From: Chitinophaga pinensis
GTDB lineage: Bacteria > Planctomycetota > Phycisphaerae > Phycisphaerales > SM1A02
DNA: 7,461 bases
Assembly: GCA_943329105.2 (NCBI GenBank)
Contig: CALQCP020000106.1
Location: 1-7,461 of the forward strand
Reading direction: 5' to 3'
Made by a program: the position numbers and the translations under genes. Under the pieces are notes generated by a model. The model was not told where the DNA came from. It was given only the letters and a program-made list of their open reading frames with translations, and ran no database searches. Positions 1 to 7,008 of the stretch are shown one piece after another. Position 1 is the first letter of the stretch; the number at the start of each line of letters is the position of its first letter.

Positions 1-462
1 AGCGGAGTCGGCCTCCTCAAGGAGACCCCACACTTCCGCCGGGGTCTTCGCCTGGCGCAGGAAGCGTCGGAACTTGTCTTGGGTGAGGACGCCGAAGATG
101 CACTCCATGGCGTCAATATGTTCTTCGGGGCGATCTTCTGGTGACAAGAGCAGGAACACCACATGCACAAGTTGCTTGTCGAGCGCCTGAAATTCAAGCC
201 CGCCCGGGGCGATGCCCACGGCCACAAAGACGCGCTGTACTTCAGTGGTCTTCACGTGTGGCGCAGCAACACCATGACCAAATCCGGTGGAGCCGCGCTT
301 CTCGCGCTTGATGACCGCCTTGGAAAGTTCCTCAATCAGTGCCGGCTTGACGGCGCCTTGGGTGGCCAGCACCTCTACCAATTCGCGGATCGCATCGTCG
401 CGCTTGGTCGACTTCAGCGGTGCGATGATGGCTTTCTCGACGACGATGTCGCGGAGCTTCAT
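1..462 (-). CDS. ptsN: PTS IIA component, PtsN/fructose type (3' end cut by window edge)
   Basis: Phosphoacceptor protein of the EIIA-fructose/mannitol family. It is cytoplasmic and takes phosphate from HPr or NPr; PtsN-type members mostly act in regulation rather than sugar uptake. The 154 visible residues start MKLRDIVVEK, and the phosphorylation site is seen in the block STGFGHGVAAPH at residues 58-69, with His69 as the expected phosphoacceptor (family pattern TG.G.GVA.PH). The C-terminal part (about 97-150) has the expected FLLLSPED and LTQDKFRRFL stretches. Family length is about 150-160 residues, so only a few residues and the stop are missing. The ATG at 460-462 is preceded by AAGGAAAG (471-478), a plausible ribosome binding site. 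It follows hpf by 136 bases, the order seen beside rpoN in many bacteria; rpoN, HPr, enzyme I and HPr kinase are not in view. A regulatory role is inferred; a sugar-specific IIA cannot be excluded. Confidence 0.9.
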   Translation of the reverse strand, partial: MKLRDIVVEKAIIAPLKSTKRDDAIRELVEVLATQGAVKPALIEELSKAVIKREKRGSTGFGHGVAAPHVKTTEVQRVFVAVGIAPGGLEFQALDKQLVHVVFLLLSPEDRPEEHIDAMECIFGVLTQDKFRRFLRQAKTPAEVWGLLEEADSA

Positions 463-598
463 GGTGGGGGCTTTCCTTGCAACTGCGAGTGCACTGACTG
501 CGCGATCGGCCAGAGTGCAGACTCAAGCCAAAGGCGGCCGCCGGAGTGTCCGACGACCGCACAGAGTACAGAATTCAGTGATCGCGCGCGATGACGCG
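463..598 (-). promoter_or_regulatory. hpf-ptsN intergenic spacer
   Basis: This 136-base gap between the hpf stop and the ptsN start is large compared with the other junctions, so it may hold a separate ptsN promoter or an RNA processing site. It contains three short perfect palindromes: ATCGCGCGCGAT at 581-592 just after the hpf stop, GGCGGCCGCC at 533-542, and AGTGCACT at 488-495. None is followed by a T-tract on the minus strand, so none is a convincing intrinsic terminator. I see no clear -35/-10 pair and no supportable small gene on either strand. Confidence 0.35.
471..478 (-). promoter_or_regulatory. Ribosome binding site candidate for ptsN
   Basis: The minus strand reads AAGGAAAG here, 8 bases upstream of the ptsN ATG. 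It is the clearest purine-rich Shine-Dalgarno-like stretch before any start in this window; most of the other starts have none, which fits a lineage that relies little on Shine-Dalgarno pairing. Confidence 0.5.
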
Positions 599-922
599 CT
601 AGTCAAGCCTTCGGCGCGTCCCAATGTGCTTCTTGGCGCCGCGAATGCGGTCTTTCCATTCATGCAATTGCCGTACCGCCCGGTCGGAAACGAGATCAAC
701 GCAGGCATACAAGTCACGATGCTCACTGTTCGTCACAAAGTCCTTATGGTGCTCAACGTCACTCACCACTTCCACGTGGTACCCGTGAGGCACTCGCTCA
801 ATGATGACTCGGATTTCTTGTAGCTGATTAAAGAAGTGCGGCAGCCGCGACATCTTTCGCTCGATGTAATCCCGAATGGGTTGCGTCAGTTCCATGTGCT
901 TCGCGCTGATGGTGATATGCAT
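599..922 (-). CDS. hpf: Ribosome hibernation promoting factor, short form (HPF/RaiA family)
   Basis: This 107-residue cytoplasmic protein binds the 30S decoding region and shuts down or stores ribosomes in starved cells. The whole length matches the family: N-terminal MHITISAKHMELTQPIRDYI (beta strand, then helix 1), the basic/hydrophobic strand core around residues 36-52, and the signature DLYACVDLVSDRAVRQL at 70-86 leading into a second long helix ending in basic residues. There is no C-terminal dimerisation domain, so it is a short HPF/YfiA type rather than the roughly 190-residue long form. Start is the ATG at 920-922, only 6 bases after the stop of the metallopeptidase gene, with just a weak GAAAG purine stretch upstream, so translation may be coupled. 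The downstream neighbour is the ptsN-like IIA gene, a very common pairing. Short HPF and RaiA/YfiA cannot be told apart here. Confidence 0.93.
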   Translation of the reverse strand: MHITISAKHMELTQPIRDYIERKMSRLPHFFNQLQEIRVIIERVPHGYHVEVVSDVEHHKDFVTNSEHRDLYACVDLVSDRAVRQLHEWKDRIRGAKKHIGTRRRLD

Positions 923-928
923 GACGTA

Positions 929-2287
929 TCAACTTTCTGATGCAAACTGGACCTTGTAAAGGAATCCACCCCGAATTTCGGCCCATTGAAATTCGGCAGG
1001 AGTGACGAGTACATGTTCGCCCGCGCCGCGCGACATCGCATTGGCTTGGGCATCAAATATCAAAGTGATTTCACTACGTTTTCCAGCGCGGCGAATGGTG
1101 ATCGCCAATTCTGGCACACGGATTGCCGCGGTCGCTTCGGTCCATTCGCGGGGTGAACGAACGGCGGTGCCGTCAATTGCAACGATGACATCGCCAGCAA
1201 CAATTCCGGCGCGTTGTGCCGCCGATCCTCGCGCCACCCGCGTCACTTCCACGCCGTCAGTAGCCGCTTTAATGTCCACGCCAACATTCCGATCCCCGCG
1301 CCCCACGGCAACATCAACAGCGGGGCGCGCCAAGACCCACGCGCGCCAACTTGCTTCAAACTCATCGATAGTGGCGCCAAAGACATCCTCAATCGCGCGG
1401 CGCCCGGTGCGGTCTTGCGCAAAGGTGTCCACGTATCGCTTGTACCAAGCGCGCAACTTTCCTTGATCGGCCATGTATTCAAAGACCGAACGCACCACCG
1501 GATAGAGCGTCTGACTCTTGGCCATGAATTCATCAGGATTCATGGTGACCACCTGTGCCAGCGAGATAGCGCGCTTGTTTGCCGCAATCTTTCGAGCCTG
1601 ATTATGCCGCTCTGTAGGTACAAATCGGATGGAAGTGTCGGGTGCAAGTTCGTACACCTCATACAGCGCGGCAAGGCCTTCCTGCACCCACATCACATGC
1701 GGTTGACCGAGCCGCTCCATGTGCCCAAAGTGCATGGCATGCGTGTACTCGTGGCGCAACACAGTGCCGATATCGCCCGTGACAATGCGCCGCCGCGGAT
1801 GTTCGTACATGCCGGCACTGGTGGGGCTATCAGCGAATATCTTCTTGATATCTGCCGGCGTGGCAACCGCAACAAAGATCTCCGTGTCCGGCGGTGCCTC
1901 AAAGAGGGTGGCCGCTTGTTGGTCAATTTGCGCAGCAAGCATCTTCTGCATGTCTGCTTGGCTTGCATCATCAAGGCAACTGGCAAACACCATGCGATGT
2001 ACTTCATCAATGGAGTAGTGGTAGGTGTCGCCCGGATGATCGCGCCGCCACTCGTCTTGTTGGCGACGCGCACGCGGGTCGTTGCGCGGCTTTGGAGCGG
2101 TGACTACGGGCGGCAGGGCAGGCGAAGATCCGCCAGACGGGGCACCTGCTAATCCCTTCCGTCCTGGTCCCGCGGGTGCGGTGGAGGGCGGTCGATCCGA
2201 GATGCCTGGCGCTACCGGCGAAGAGCTCTGAGCAGACGCTCGACCGGCGAGCACCACGATCGCAATGGCGGCAATGAAGCGGCGCAT
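929..2287 (-). CDS. Exported HExxH metallopeptidase with C-terminal PDZ domain
   Basis: Predicted secreted zinc peptidase of the peptidase-MA type (gluzincin). From the ATG at 2285-2287 it has 452 residues. Residues 1-19 form a signal peptide: MRR, a hydrophobic core IAAIAIVVLA, then a cleavage site after ASA. A Pro/Ala/Ser/Gly-rich linker follows to about residue 68. The catalytic core carries HEYTH at 179-183 (two zinc histidines and the general base) and WVQEG, with Glu203 as likely third ligand. TLYPVVRSVFEYM near 260-272 resembles the conserved segment after the active site in this family. Residues about 335-411 form a PDZ domain (GSAAQRAGIVAGDVIVAIDG). The frame stays open to an ATG at 2381-2383 that overlaps the purN stop as TAATG, giving 484 residues, but that would bury the signal peptide behind 32 residues, so I prefer 2287. 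Its substrate is unknown. It lies between purN and hpf and is probably co-transcribed with both. Confidence 0.85.
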   Translation of the reverse strand: MRRFIAAIAIVVLAGRASAQSSSPVAPGISDRPPSTAPAGPGRKGLAGAPSGGSSPALPPVVTAPKPRNDPRARRQQDEWRRDHPGDTYHYSIDEVHRMVFASCLDDASQADMQKMLAAQIDQQAATLFEAPPDTEIFVAVATPADIKKIFADSPTSAGMYEHPRRRIVTGDIGTVLRHEYTHAMHFGHMERLGQPHVMWVQEGLAALYEVYELAPDTSIRFVPTERHNQARKIAANKRAISLAQVVTMNPDEFMAKSQTLYPVVRSVFEYMADQGKLRAWYKRYVDTFAQDRTGRRAIEDVFGATIDEFEASWRAWVLARPAVDVAVGRGDRNVGVDIKAATDGVEVTRVARGSAAQRAGIVAGDVIVAIDGTAVRSPREWTEATAAIRVPELAITIRRAGKRSEITLIFDAQANAMSRGAGEHVLVTPAEFQWAEIRGGFLYKVQFASES

Positions 2288-2382
2288 TCCTAGGAAAAGG
2301 GTAAGGGCAGACCGGGTGGAAGCCCAGTGTTGATTGGCAAGTTCCACAGTATTTCTGGCTGCAAGCCCGCGGAGCGCCGGCA

Positions 2383-3000
2383 TTACCTACCGCCGAGAAC
2401 CTGCCGCAGGGCCTCGGGATATGCAATGCACTCCTCCGCAAAGACCCGCGCCGCCAAGGTTTCCGCGCTGTCCCCGGGATGCACCGCGCAACGCCGCTGC
2501 ACCACGTGCTTGCCGGTGTCGTACGCGCCGTCCACCCAATGCACCGTGCAGCCGGACACCGTGCTCCCCGCCTCAAGTACCGCGCGATGCACTCGATCGC
2601 CGTACATCCCCTGGCCGCCAAAGTCTGGCAGCAGTGCCGGGTGAATGTTCAATGCGCGACCGTGCCACGCGTCCACGCGGAATCGGCGCAGGTACCCAGC
2701 AAGGCATACAAAGTTCACATCGTGCGCAAGCAGTGCGGCGTCCACTCGATCATCAAACGTCTCGGCGGGTTCCGGCTCCACCACTGCTACCGGAATGCCG
2801 TGCGATTGGCATCGCGACACAGCGCCGGCATCCGCACGCGTGACGACACATACAGCAACCATCGCTGGAATCTCGCCGCGCGCGCACGCATGCGCAATAT
2901 TGATAACGGTGCGCCCGCCCCCCGAGGCGAGCGCACCGATTCGAACAGTTTCGGCCGGCGTCAGTTGCACGCGCCGGTCTGCCACATCAGGAACGACCAC
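2383..3000 (-). CDS. purN: Phosphoribosylglycinamide formyltransferase (GAR transformylase)
   Basis: Transfers a formyl group from 10-formyltetrahydrofolate to GAR, the third step of purine synthesis, in the cytoplasm. At 205 residues it is of normal length. Seen in order: the GAR-binding loop ALASGGGRTVINI (residues 23-35), AGYLRRF (101-107), the catalytic block LNIHPALLP (117-125) with Asn118 and His120, and Asp161 in GAYDTGKHV, matching the Asn-His-Asp triad of the family. The segment DFGGQGMYGDRVHRAV is the GMYG variant familiar from Bacteroidetes and planctomycete PurN, not the shorter proteobacterial form. The start is uncertain: GTG at 2998-3000 overlaps the S9 peptidase gene by 40 bases, and GTG codons at 2983-2985 or 2968-2970 are also possible; conserved sequence begins only near residue 19, and no start has a clear ribosome binding site. 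The stop TAA (2383-2385) overlaps an ATG at 2381-2383. No other purine genes are in view. Confidence 0.93.
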   Translation of the reverse strand: MVVPDVADRRVQLTPAETVRIGALASGGGRTVINIAHACARGEIPAMVAVCVVTRADAGAVSRCQSHGIPVAVVEPEPAETFDDRVDAALLAHDVNFVCLAGYLRRFRVDAWHGRALNIHPALLPDFGGQGMYGDRVHRAVLEAGSTVSGCTVHWVDGAYDTGKHVVQRRCAVHPGDSAETLAARVFAEECIAYPEALRQVLGGR

Positions 3001-5063
3001 TGATCAACAGCTTCACGAACGCGGGCCTCAAGCGGCTTGCCTGCGCCGTGTCCAGCATCGCGATCGATGTACAGAAGGATCGGTTCCGCAGCGGAATCAC
3101 TACCGGTATTCGCTTGCAGCAGCGCGGCCATCTTGCGCGCATGCAGCGGGTGAACGCGGCTGTCATTCTCACCGGCCGTGAAGAGCACGGCTGGATACTT
3201 GGTGCCCTTCTTTGCATTCTGGTACGGCGAGTACGCATTCAGCCACTTGAACGCATTGGCATCACTGCTTGCGCCGTATTCCGGAACCCAGTACTTGGCA
3301 AGCAGGAAGTTCTGGTAGCGCAGCATGTCGCAGAGTGGAACTGCACTGATCGCTGCGGTCCAAAGTTCTGGTCGCTGTGTGACGGCCGTGGCGGTGAGCA
3401 ATCCACCGTTGGAACCACCCATGACTGCCAAGTGCGCAGCCGAGGTGTACTTATCCGTGGTCAATTTCTCGGCCACTGCATACAGGTCATCAAACACATT
3501 CTGCTTGTTCTGCAGCATGCCAGCCTTGTGCCACGCGTCACCAAACTCGCCGCCGCCGCGCAGATTGGCCACCACGTAAATGCCGCCGCGCTGCACAAAC
3601 GGAACAATGGTCGGAATGAACTCGGGCGTCAATGAGACATCAAATCCACCGTAGCCATACAGCACGGCGGGGTTGTTGCCATCCATCTTGGTTCCCTTCT
3701 TCATCACAACAAACGCAGGAATCTCTGTGCCATCTTTGCTCTTGGCGCGGATTTGCGTCACGTCAATATCGTTCATCTTCACGTCAAGTTCCGGCGTTGC
3801 CCAGATCTCTGGCTTGTATGGCTTCCAGAAGATGTCGCAACGGTAAATGGTGCGCGGGCTGTTGTAACTGGCAAACGAGAAGAACATCTCGGTGTGCTTG
3901 CGGTCGCAGGCCACCGTCACGCTGCCGACTCCAGGAACTGGAATCTCGGCAACCGGCTTGCCGTCGTACTTGTAGGTGCTCACGGTGTCGTGCGCATCCT
4001 TCTGCCACACCACCACAATCTCATCCTTGCCAAAGTCAACCTGACTCATCACTGCATCCTTCTGCTCAGCAATGATGGTCTTCCAGTTGGATTCTGCAGG
4101 ATTTTTTATGTCTACCGCTACCAAGCGCACGTTGGGTGAGCCAAGCGTGGTGGTCATGTACAGCGTGTCGTCAACAATCTCTACCGGGCTGAACTGTGCG
4201 CCACGCCCAACTGCGATGGCAATCTTGGTGTCCTTGCCCTTCTTCAGTTCGTCAAATTTACCAACCCACAGATCGTTCTCCGTCCAACCGCGGCTCATGC
4301 CCAGAACCATCCAGCGGTCTTCGCTCATCAGTTGCCCGAACGGCACCTCAGACGGATTGGTCTGCTTCATGAGCACCGGATCCTTATCTACTGGCTCGCC
4401 CAGCTTGTGATAGGAAACCACGCGGCTGTAGGGATCCTTTGGATCAGTCAGTTTGCTGTAGATGAACGCATCACCCCAGTTGTTCCAGCCACCGAATGAC
4501 ACCTTGCCGGGAATCTCGTCAGGAAAGTGTTCCTTCGTATCGGTGCGCATCACCTTGAGGACGCTCATTTCATCGCCAGCCTTGCTGGAGCCGTATGCAA
4601 ACTTGGAGCCTTGCCAGGAAGGCATCCACCAGTCGATGGAAGTGAGACCCGATGGGTCGATCACGTTCATGTCGATCACCTTCGCGCCGCCCAAGTTGGC
4701 GCCGCCGTTACGGACATAGATCGCGGGCTGGTTCATTCGGCCATCGCGCTGCGCATAGAAGTAGCCGGGCCCGCGAATGATCGGAACGCTCCACGAGGTG
4801 ATCTGCATCAGCGGCGTGAGTTCCGTGGTCAACATATCGCGGCAGCGCAGCGGATCAAGTGTGGAGCGCAGATTCTGCAGCTGTGCGTCCGTCCACGTCT
4901 TGACTTCGGGCGAGTCCTTCTCCAAGGTCTCAAGCCAGCGGTAGTCATCAGTGATCTTGGTCCCGCCGTAATCATCGGTGGTTGGTGAAGTCCGGGTGGC
5001 GGGCGGGATGGCGACTGCAACGGTCGCCGTGAGCGCAATGAGTGAAGTGAGTGCAGTGATCAT
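2961..5063 (-). CDS. Exported prolyl oligopeptidase-like serine peptidase (family S9A)
   Basis: Serine peptidase of the prolyl oligopeptidase family, which cuts short peptides after proline. At 700 residues it has the normal length of about 690-720. Residues 1-18 look like a signal peptide (hydrophobic, ending AVA), though without the usual basic residue at the start, so export is likely rather than certain. DDYRWLE at 39-45 is the typical N-terminal motif; the beta-propeller spans roughly 85-430. The hydrolase domain has NLRGGGEFGDAWHKAG (500-515), the nucleophile Ser551 in GGSNGG, Asp634 in NDSRVHP and His672 in AGHGAGKP, so the triad is complete. Start is the ATG at 5061-5063; no Shine-Dalgarno is visible. 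It lies 46 bases after the second regulator gene and its 3' end overlaps purN. A periplasmic role in peptide scavenging is inferred. No truncation or frameshift is seen. Confidence 0.92.
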   Translation of the reverse strand: MITALTSLIALTATVAVAIPPATRTSPTTDDYGGTKITDDYRWLETLEKDSPEVKTWTDAQLQNLRSTLDPLRCRDMLTTELTPLMQITSWSVPIIRGPGYFYAQRDGRMNQPAIYVRNGGANLGGAKVIDMNVIDPSGLTSIDWWMPSWQGSKFAYGSSKAGDEMSVLKVMRTDTKEHFPDEIPGKVSFGGWNNWGDAFIYSKLTDPKDPYSRVVSYHKLGEPVDKDPVLMKQTNPSEVPFGQLMSEDRWMVLGMSRGWTENDLWVGKFDELKKGKDTKIAIAVGRGAQFSPVEIVDDTLYMTTTLGSPNVRLVAVDIKNPAESNWKTIIAEQKDAVMSQVDFGKDEIVVVWQKDAHDTVSTYKYDGKPVAEIPVPGVGSVTVACDRKHTEMFFSFASYNSPRTIYRCDIFWKPYKPEIWATPELDVKMNDIDVTQIRAKSKDGTEIPAFVVMKKGTKMDGNNPAVLYGYGGFDVSLTPEFIPTIVPFVQRGGIYVVANLRGGGEFGDAWHKAGMLQNKQNVFDDLYAVAEKLTTDKYTSAAHLAVMGGSNGGLLTATAVTQRPELWTAAISAVPLCDMLRYQNFLLAKYWVPEYGASSDANAFKWLNAYSPYQNAKKGTKYPAVLFTAGENDSRVHPLHARKMAALLQANTGSDSAAEPILLYIDRDAGHGAGKPLEARVREAVDQWSFLMWQTGACN

Positions 5064-5109
5064 GGCGGGAAGGATAGAACACCGCGGCGCGGGGTGTGCG
5101 GGAAGATTC

Positions 5110-6015
5110 CTACTGCATTGTGTGACGCAGTTTGGCGCTTAATTCAGCCCGTCGCTTCACACCTAACTTGGCGTAGACCCGCTTGCCAATGGTTGCAACA
5201 GTGTTCACGGAAATGCCAAGTTGCTTGGCGATCTCCGGCCGCAAACTCCCGCGGGCGAGTTCATGGGCAACTTCGCGTTCTCGTCGGGAGAGGTTGTTCA
5301 TGCGCGCCTTGCGGACGAGTGCCACGGCCTTGCCATCTTTCGCGCGGTCGATGAAGATCACCCTCGGCAGTGGTGCAACAGGGGTCCGAATTGGGAACAC
5401 CTCAATCGCAACCTGAGTATTGCAGTCTTGGCTCTCAGTGACATCAGTAATTCTGGTGCGCGTCGATACTCCATCAAGGAAGTCGCGGACGCCGCGGATC
5501 ATCGACTGGAACTCTTTCATCTCTCCCGGGCTCAGTCGCGCGGGTCCGAAGTGCTGAAATGTCCACTCGTCATTTCGCTGCGCGTTGAGGGGCAGCCTGG
5601 CCGCGTCCATGATCTTGTTGGAGTGCTCCTGAAACCGCTTCTTCATGGCGGTCACCTTGCGATGGTCTTTCGCATCGGATGGTCCGTATTCAACGACGAG
5701 TTCATCGCGTGTAGCGCGGTACGTGGCGTTCCGAGTCTTGCGCCCCGCGGGAAGGCGTGCAATGAGCCCGATGGATTCAAGTTCGTCGAGTGCGATTCGC
5801 ACGGATGCGGCATCGACACGCAAGAGTGCTGCGATCTCCGCGAGTGACGCGGGCGACTTACAGCGTCGCGCCAATTCCCAGACGGAGCAGTTGAATGGAA
5901 CCCCCAATATCTCAGCGACGCGATCGTCTTGAACATCAAGAGTCGGGCCTGGTGCTAACTTCGCCTTTGCCATCATCGCACTGTACTCAGGGAGTGCGCT
6001 TTGCAATGAAATCAT
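5110..6015 (-). CDS. Two-headed transcription regulator: ArsR-like winged helix plus LuxR/GerE HTH (copy 1)
   Basis: This 301-residue predicted DNA-binding protein starts at the ATG at 6013-6015; Met14 or Met15 are alternatives, and none has a ribosome binding site. Residues about 41-110 look like an ArsR-type winged helix: FNCSVWELARR, then SLAEIAALLRVDAASVRIAL and LESIGLIAR, then a wing ending in TYR. Residues about 120-215 (MKKRFQEH, LSPGEMKEFQ helix, ESQDCN, then VAIEVFPIR) resemble the helix-plus-strand tail of ArsR/HTH_20-type regulators. Residues 242-295 are a GerE domain: LSRREREVAHELARG, RPEIAKQLGIS, then YAKLGVKRRAEL. The usual TVKxH is TVATI here. There is no receiver, autoinducer-binding or ATPase domain. 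It is a tandem paralog of the next upstream gene, 48 bases away, and lies 46 bases before the S9 peptidase gene, a possible target. The ligand is unknown; conserved Cys43 and Cys198 are candidates for sensing. Confidence 0.8.
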   Translation of the reverse strand: MISLQSALPEYSAMMAKAKLAPGPTLDVQDDRVAEILGVPFNCSVWELARRCKSPASLAEIAALLRVDAASVRIALDELESIGLIARLPAGRKTRNATYRATRDELVVEYGPSDAKDHRKVTAMKKRFQEHSNKIMDAARLPLNAQRNDEWTFQHFGPARLSPGEMKEFQSMIRGVRDFLDGVSTRTRITDVTESQDCNTQVAIEVFPIRTPVAPLPRVIFIDRAKDGKAVALVRKARMNNLSRREREVAHELARGSLRPEIAKQLGISVNTVATIGKRVYAKLGVKRRAELSAKLRHTMQ

Positions 6016-6063
6016 CCACGGAATACACGGGCGCGAGTCGCGGAATGAAGTGAGGAAATTTCC
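6016..6063 (-). promoter_or_regulatory. Spacer between the two regulator genes
   Basis: These 48 bases hold a perfect palindrome GGAAATTTCC (6054-6063) directly after the copy 2 stop codon, and one AAGTGAG heptamer (6048-6054), the core of the repeat found twice upstream of copy 2. It could be an operator or simply a short linker in a co-transcribed pair. There is no terminator. Confidence 0.3.
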
Positions 6064-6999
6064 CTATTCAGCGCTCGAACTGGCGGTGCTGTTCACGCGC
6101 GCAGCCAATTCCGCACGGCGATTCACGCCCAACTTTGCGTAGATTCGCTTGCCAATGGTGGCAATGGTGTTTACAGACACCCCAAATTGGCTTGCGATCT
6201 CAGGTCGCGAACGTCCCCGCGCGAGTTCAATAGCCACCTCGCGCTCACGCGGCGAAAGGGCGTTCATGGGCGCAGATAGAACCTTGGTGACCGTATCTGC
6301 GACTTCATGATTCGGCACGATGTGCATTGCCGGCAGTGGCAGCACTGCAGCCCGAGTGGGATGCACTTCAATATTGACCAGATAGTTGCAGTCCTGCGAC
6401 TCGGATGCATCGATCTTTGTGGAACGCTCCCGGATGCGGTCAATGCACTCGTTGAACACATTGATGATGCGGCTGAGCTCTGCGATGTCCGTGGCCGTCA
6501 ACTGAATTGGCACGCAGGTAGTAGACGACCACGGTTCGCTGTGGCCAGTCGAGTCTTTGGCCTGGGTTGCCGCCATGATCTGGCGGATGTGCTCCGTGAA
6601 TCTCTTTTTGATAGCGGATGCGGCTTCGCGTTCAGAAGATCGCTCGGAATTGAAACTCACCACAAATGCGTCGCAGTTTGTTTTGTATGTGGGAAGCTTT
6701 CGAACTCCGCGGGCGGGCGTCCGAGTGATGAGTCCGAGTTTCTCAAGGCGTTCGAGCGCCGCTTGCACAACGATGGGCGTGCTGTGGGACACCACCGCCA
6801 CCTCAGCAAGAATCACTGGTCGGCCGAACCGACGGACGATTTCCCACACTGAGCAGTTGAACGGCTCAGAGATTGTTTCAACTACTTGCGGGGATTCCAG
6901 GTTCAGCACAGCGTGCTGGGAACGGCGCATCGCCAAAATATCGGCGACCACTTGCGCCAATCGTTTGAACGACGCAACCCGCCTTGACCTGTCACTCAA
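6064..6999 (-). CDS. Two-headed transcription regulator: ArsR-like winged helix plus LuxR/GerE HTH (copy 2)
   Basis: Paralog of the adjacent downstream gene, same architecture. From the TTG at 6997-6999 it has 311 residues; an in-frame TGA lies three codons upstream of that TTG, so it cannot start further out. ATG at 6928-6930 (Met24) is the first ATG and is a good alternative, since conserved sequence begins only near residue 46. Residues about 47-116 form the winged helix (FNCSVWEIVRR, ILAEVAVV, LEKLGLITR, PTYK); about 126-222 the helical and strand section (IKKRFTEH, LTATDIAELSRII, ESQDCN, VNIEVHPTR); 248-301 the GerE HTH (LSPREREVAIELARG, RPEIASQFGVS, YAKLGVNRRAEL). The expected Lys and His of the recognition helix are again replaced (TIATI). 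The gene follows map across a repeat-rich spacer that probably carries its promoter and perhaps its own operators. Regulon and signal are unknown. Confidence 0.8.
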   Translation of the reverse strand: MSDRSRRVASFKRLAQVVADILAMRRSQHAVLNLESPQVVETISEPFNCSVWEIVRRFGRPVILAEVAVVSHSTPIVVQAALERLEKLGLITRTPARGVRKLPTYKTNCDAFVVSFNSERSSEREAASAIKKRFTEHIRQIMAATQAKDSTGHSEPWSSTTCVPIQLTATDIAELSRIINVFNECIDRIRERSTKIDASESQDCNYLVNIEVHPTRAAVLPLPAMHIVPNHEVADTVTKVLSAPMNALSPREREVAIELARGRSRPEIASQFGVSVNTIATIGKRIYAKLGVNRRAELAARVNSTASSSAE

Positions 7000-7008
7000 G
7001 TGAGTCTT
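6998..7008. repeat. 11-base direct repeat, copy A (aagtgagtctt)
   Basis: First copy of a direct repeat whose partner starts 43 bases further on, about four helical turns. It overlaps two bases of the TTG start of copy 2 and forms half of a hyphenated dyad ACTCA-AG-TGAGT (6994-7005). It could be an operator. Confidence 0.45.

Noticed and set aside
581..592. ATCGCGCGCGAT as a terminator after hpf
   Set aside because: It is a perfect palindrome but has no loop and no T-run. G+C-rich palindromes of this length are easily found by chance.
163..823. Two overlapping plus-strand open frames (143 and 178 codons)
   Set aside because: They are antisense to ptsN and hpf, both recognised by family motifs. 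Neither shows protein features.
1214..2152. A 312-codon open frame on the plus strand
   Set aside because: It lies entirely antisense to the metallopeptidase gene, whose signal peptide, HEYTH and PDZ motifs are clear. The plus-strand product has no recognisable motif and a composition typical of an antisense shadow in G+C-rich DNA.
5082..5092. CCGCG-N-CGCGG hairpin as a terminator between regulator copy 1 and the S9 gene
   Set aside because: The loop would be a single base and no T-tract follows, so it cannot work as an intrinsic terminator.
5221..5847. A 208-codon open frame on the plus strand
   Set aside because: It is antisense to regulator copy 1, which has a paralog next door conserved at the protein level in the minus-strand frame. 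No motif supports the plus-strand frame.
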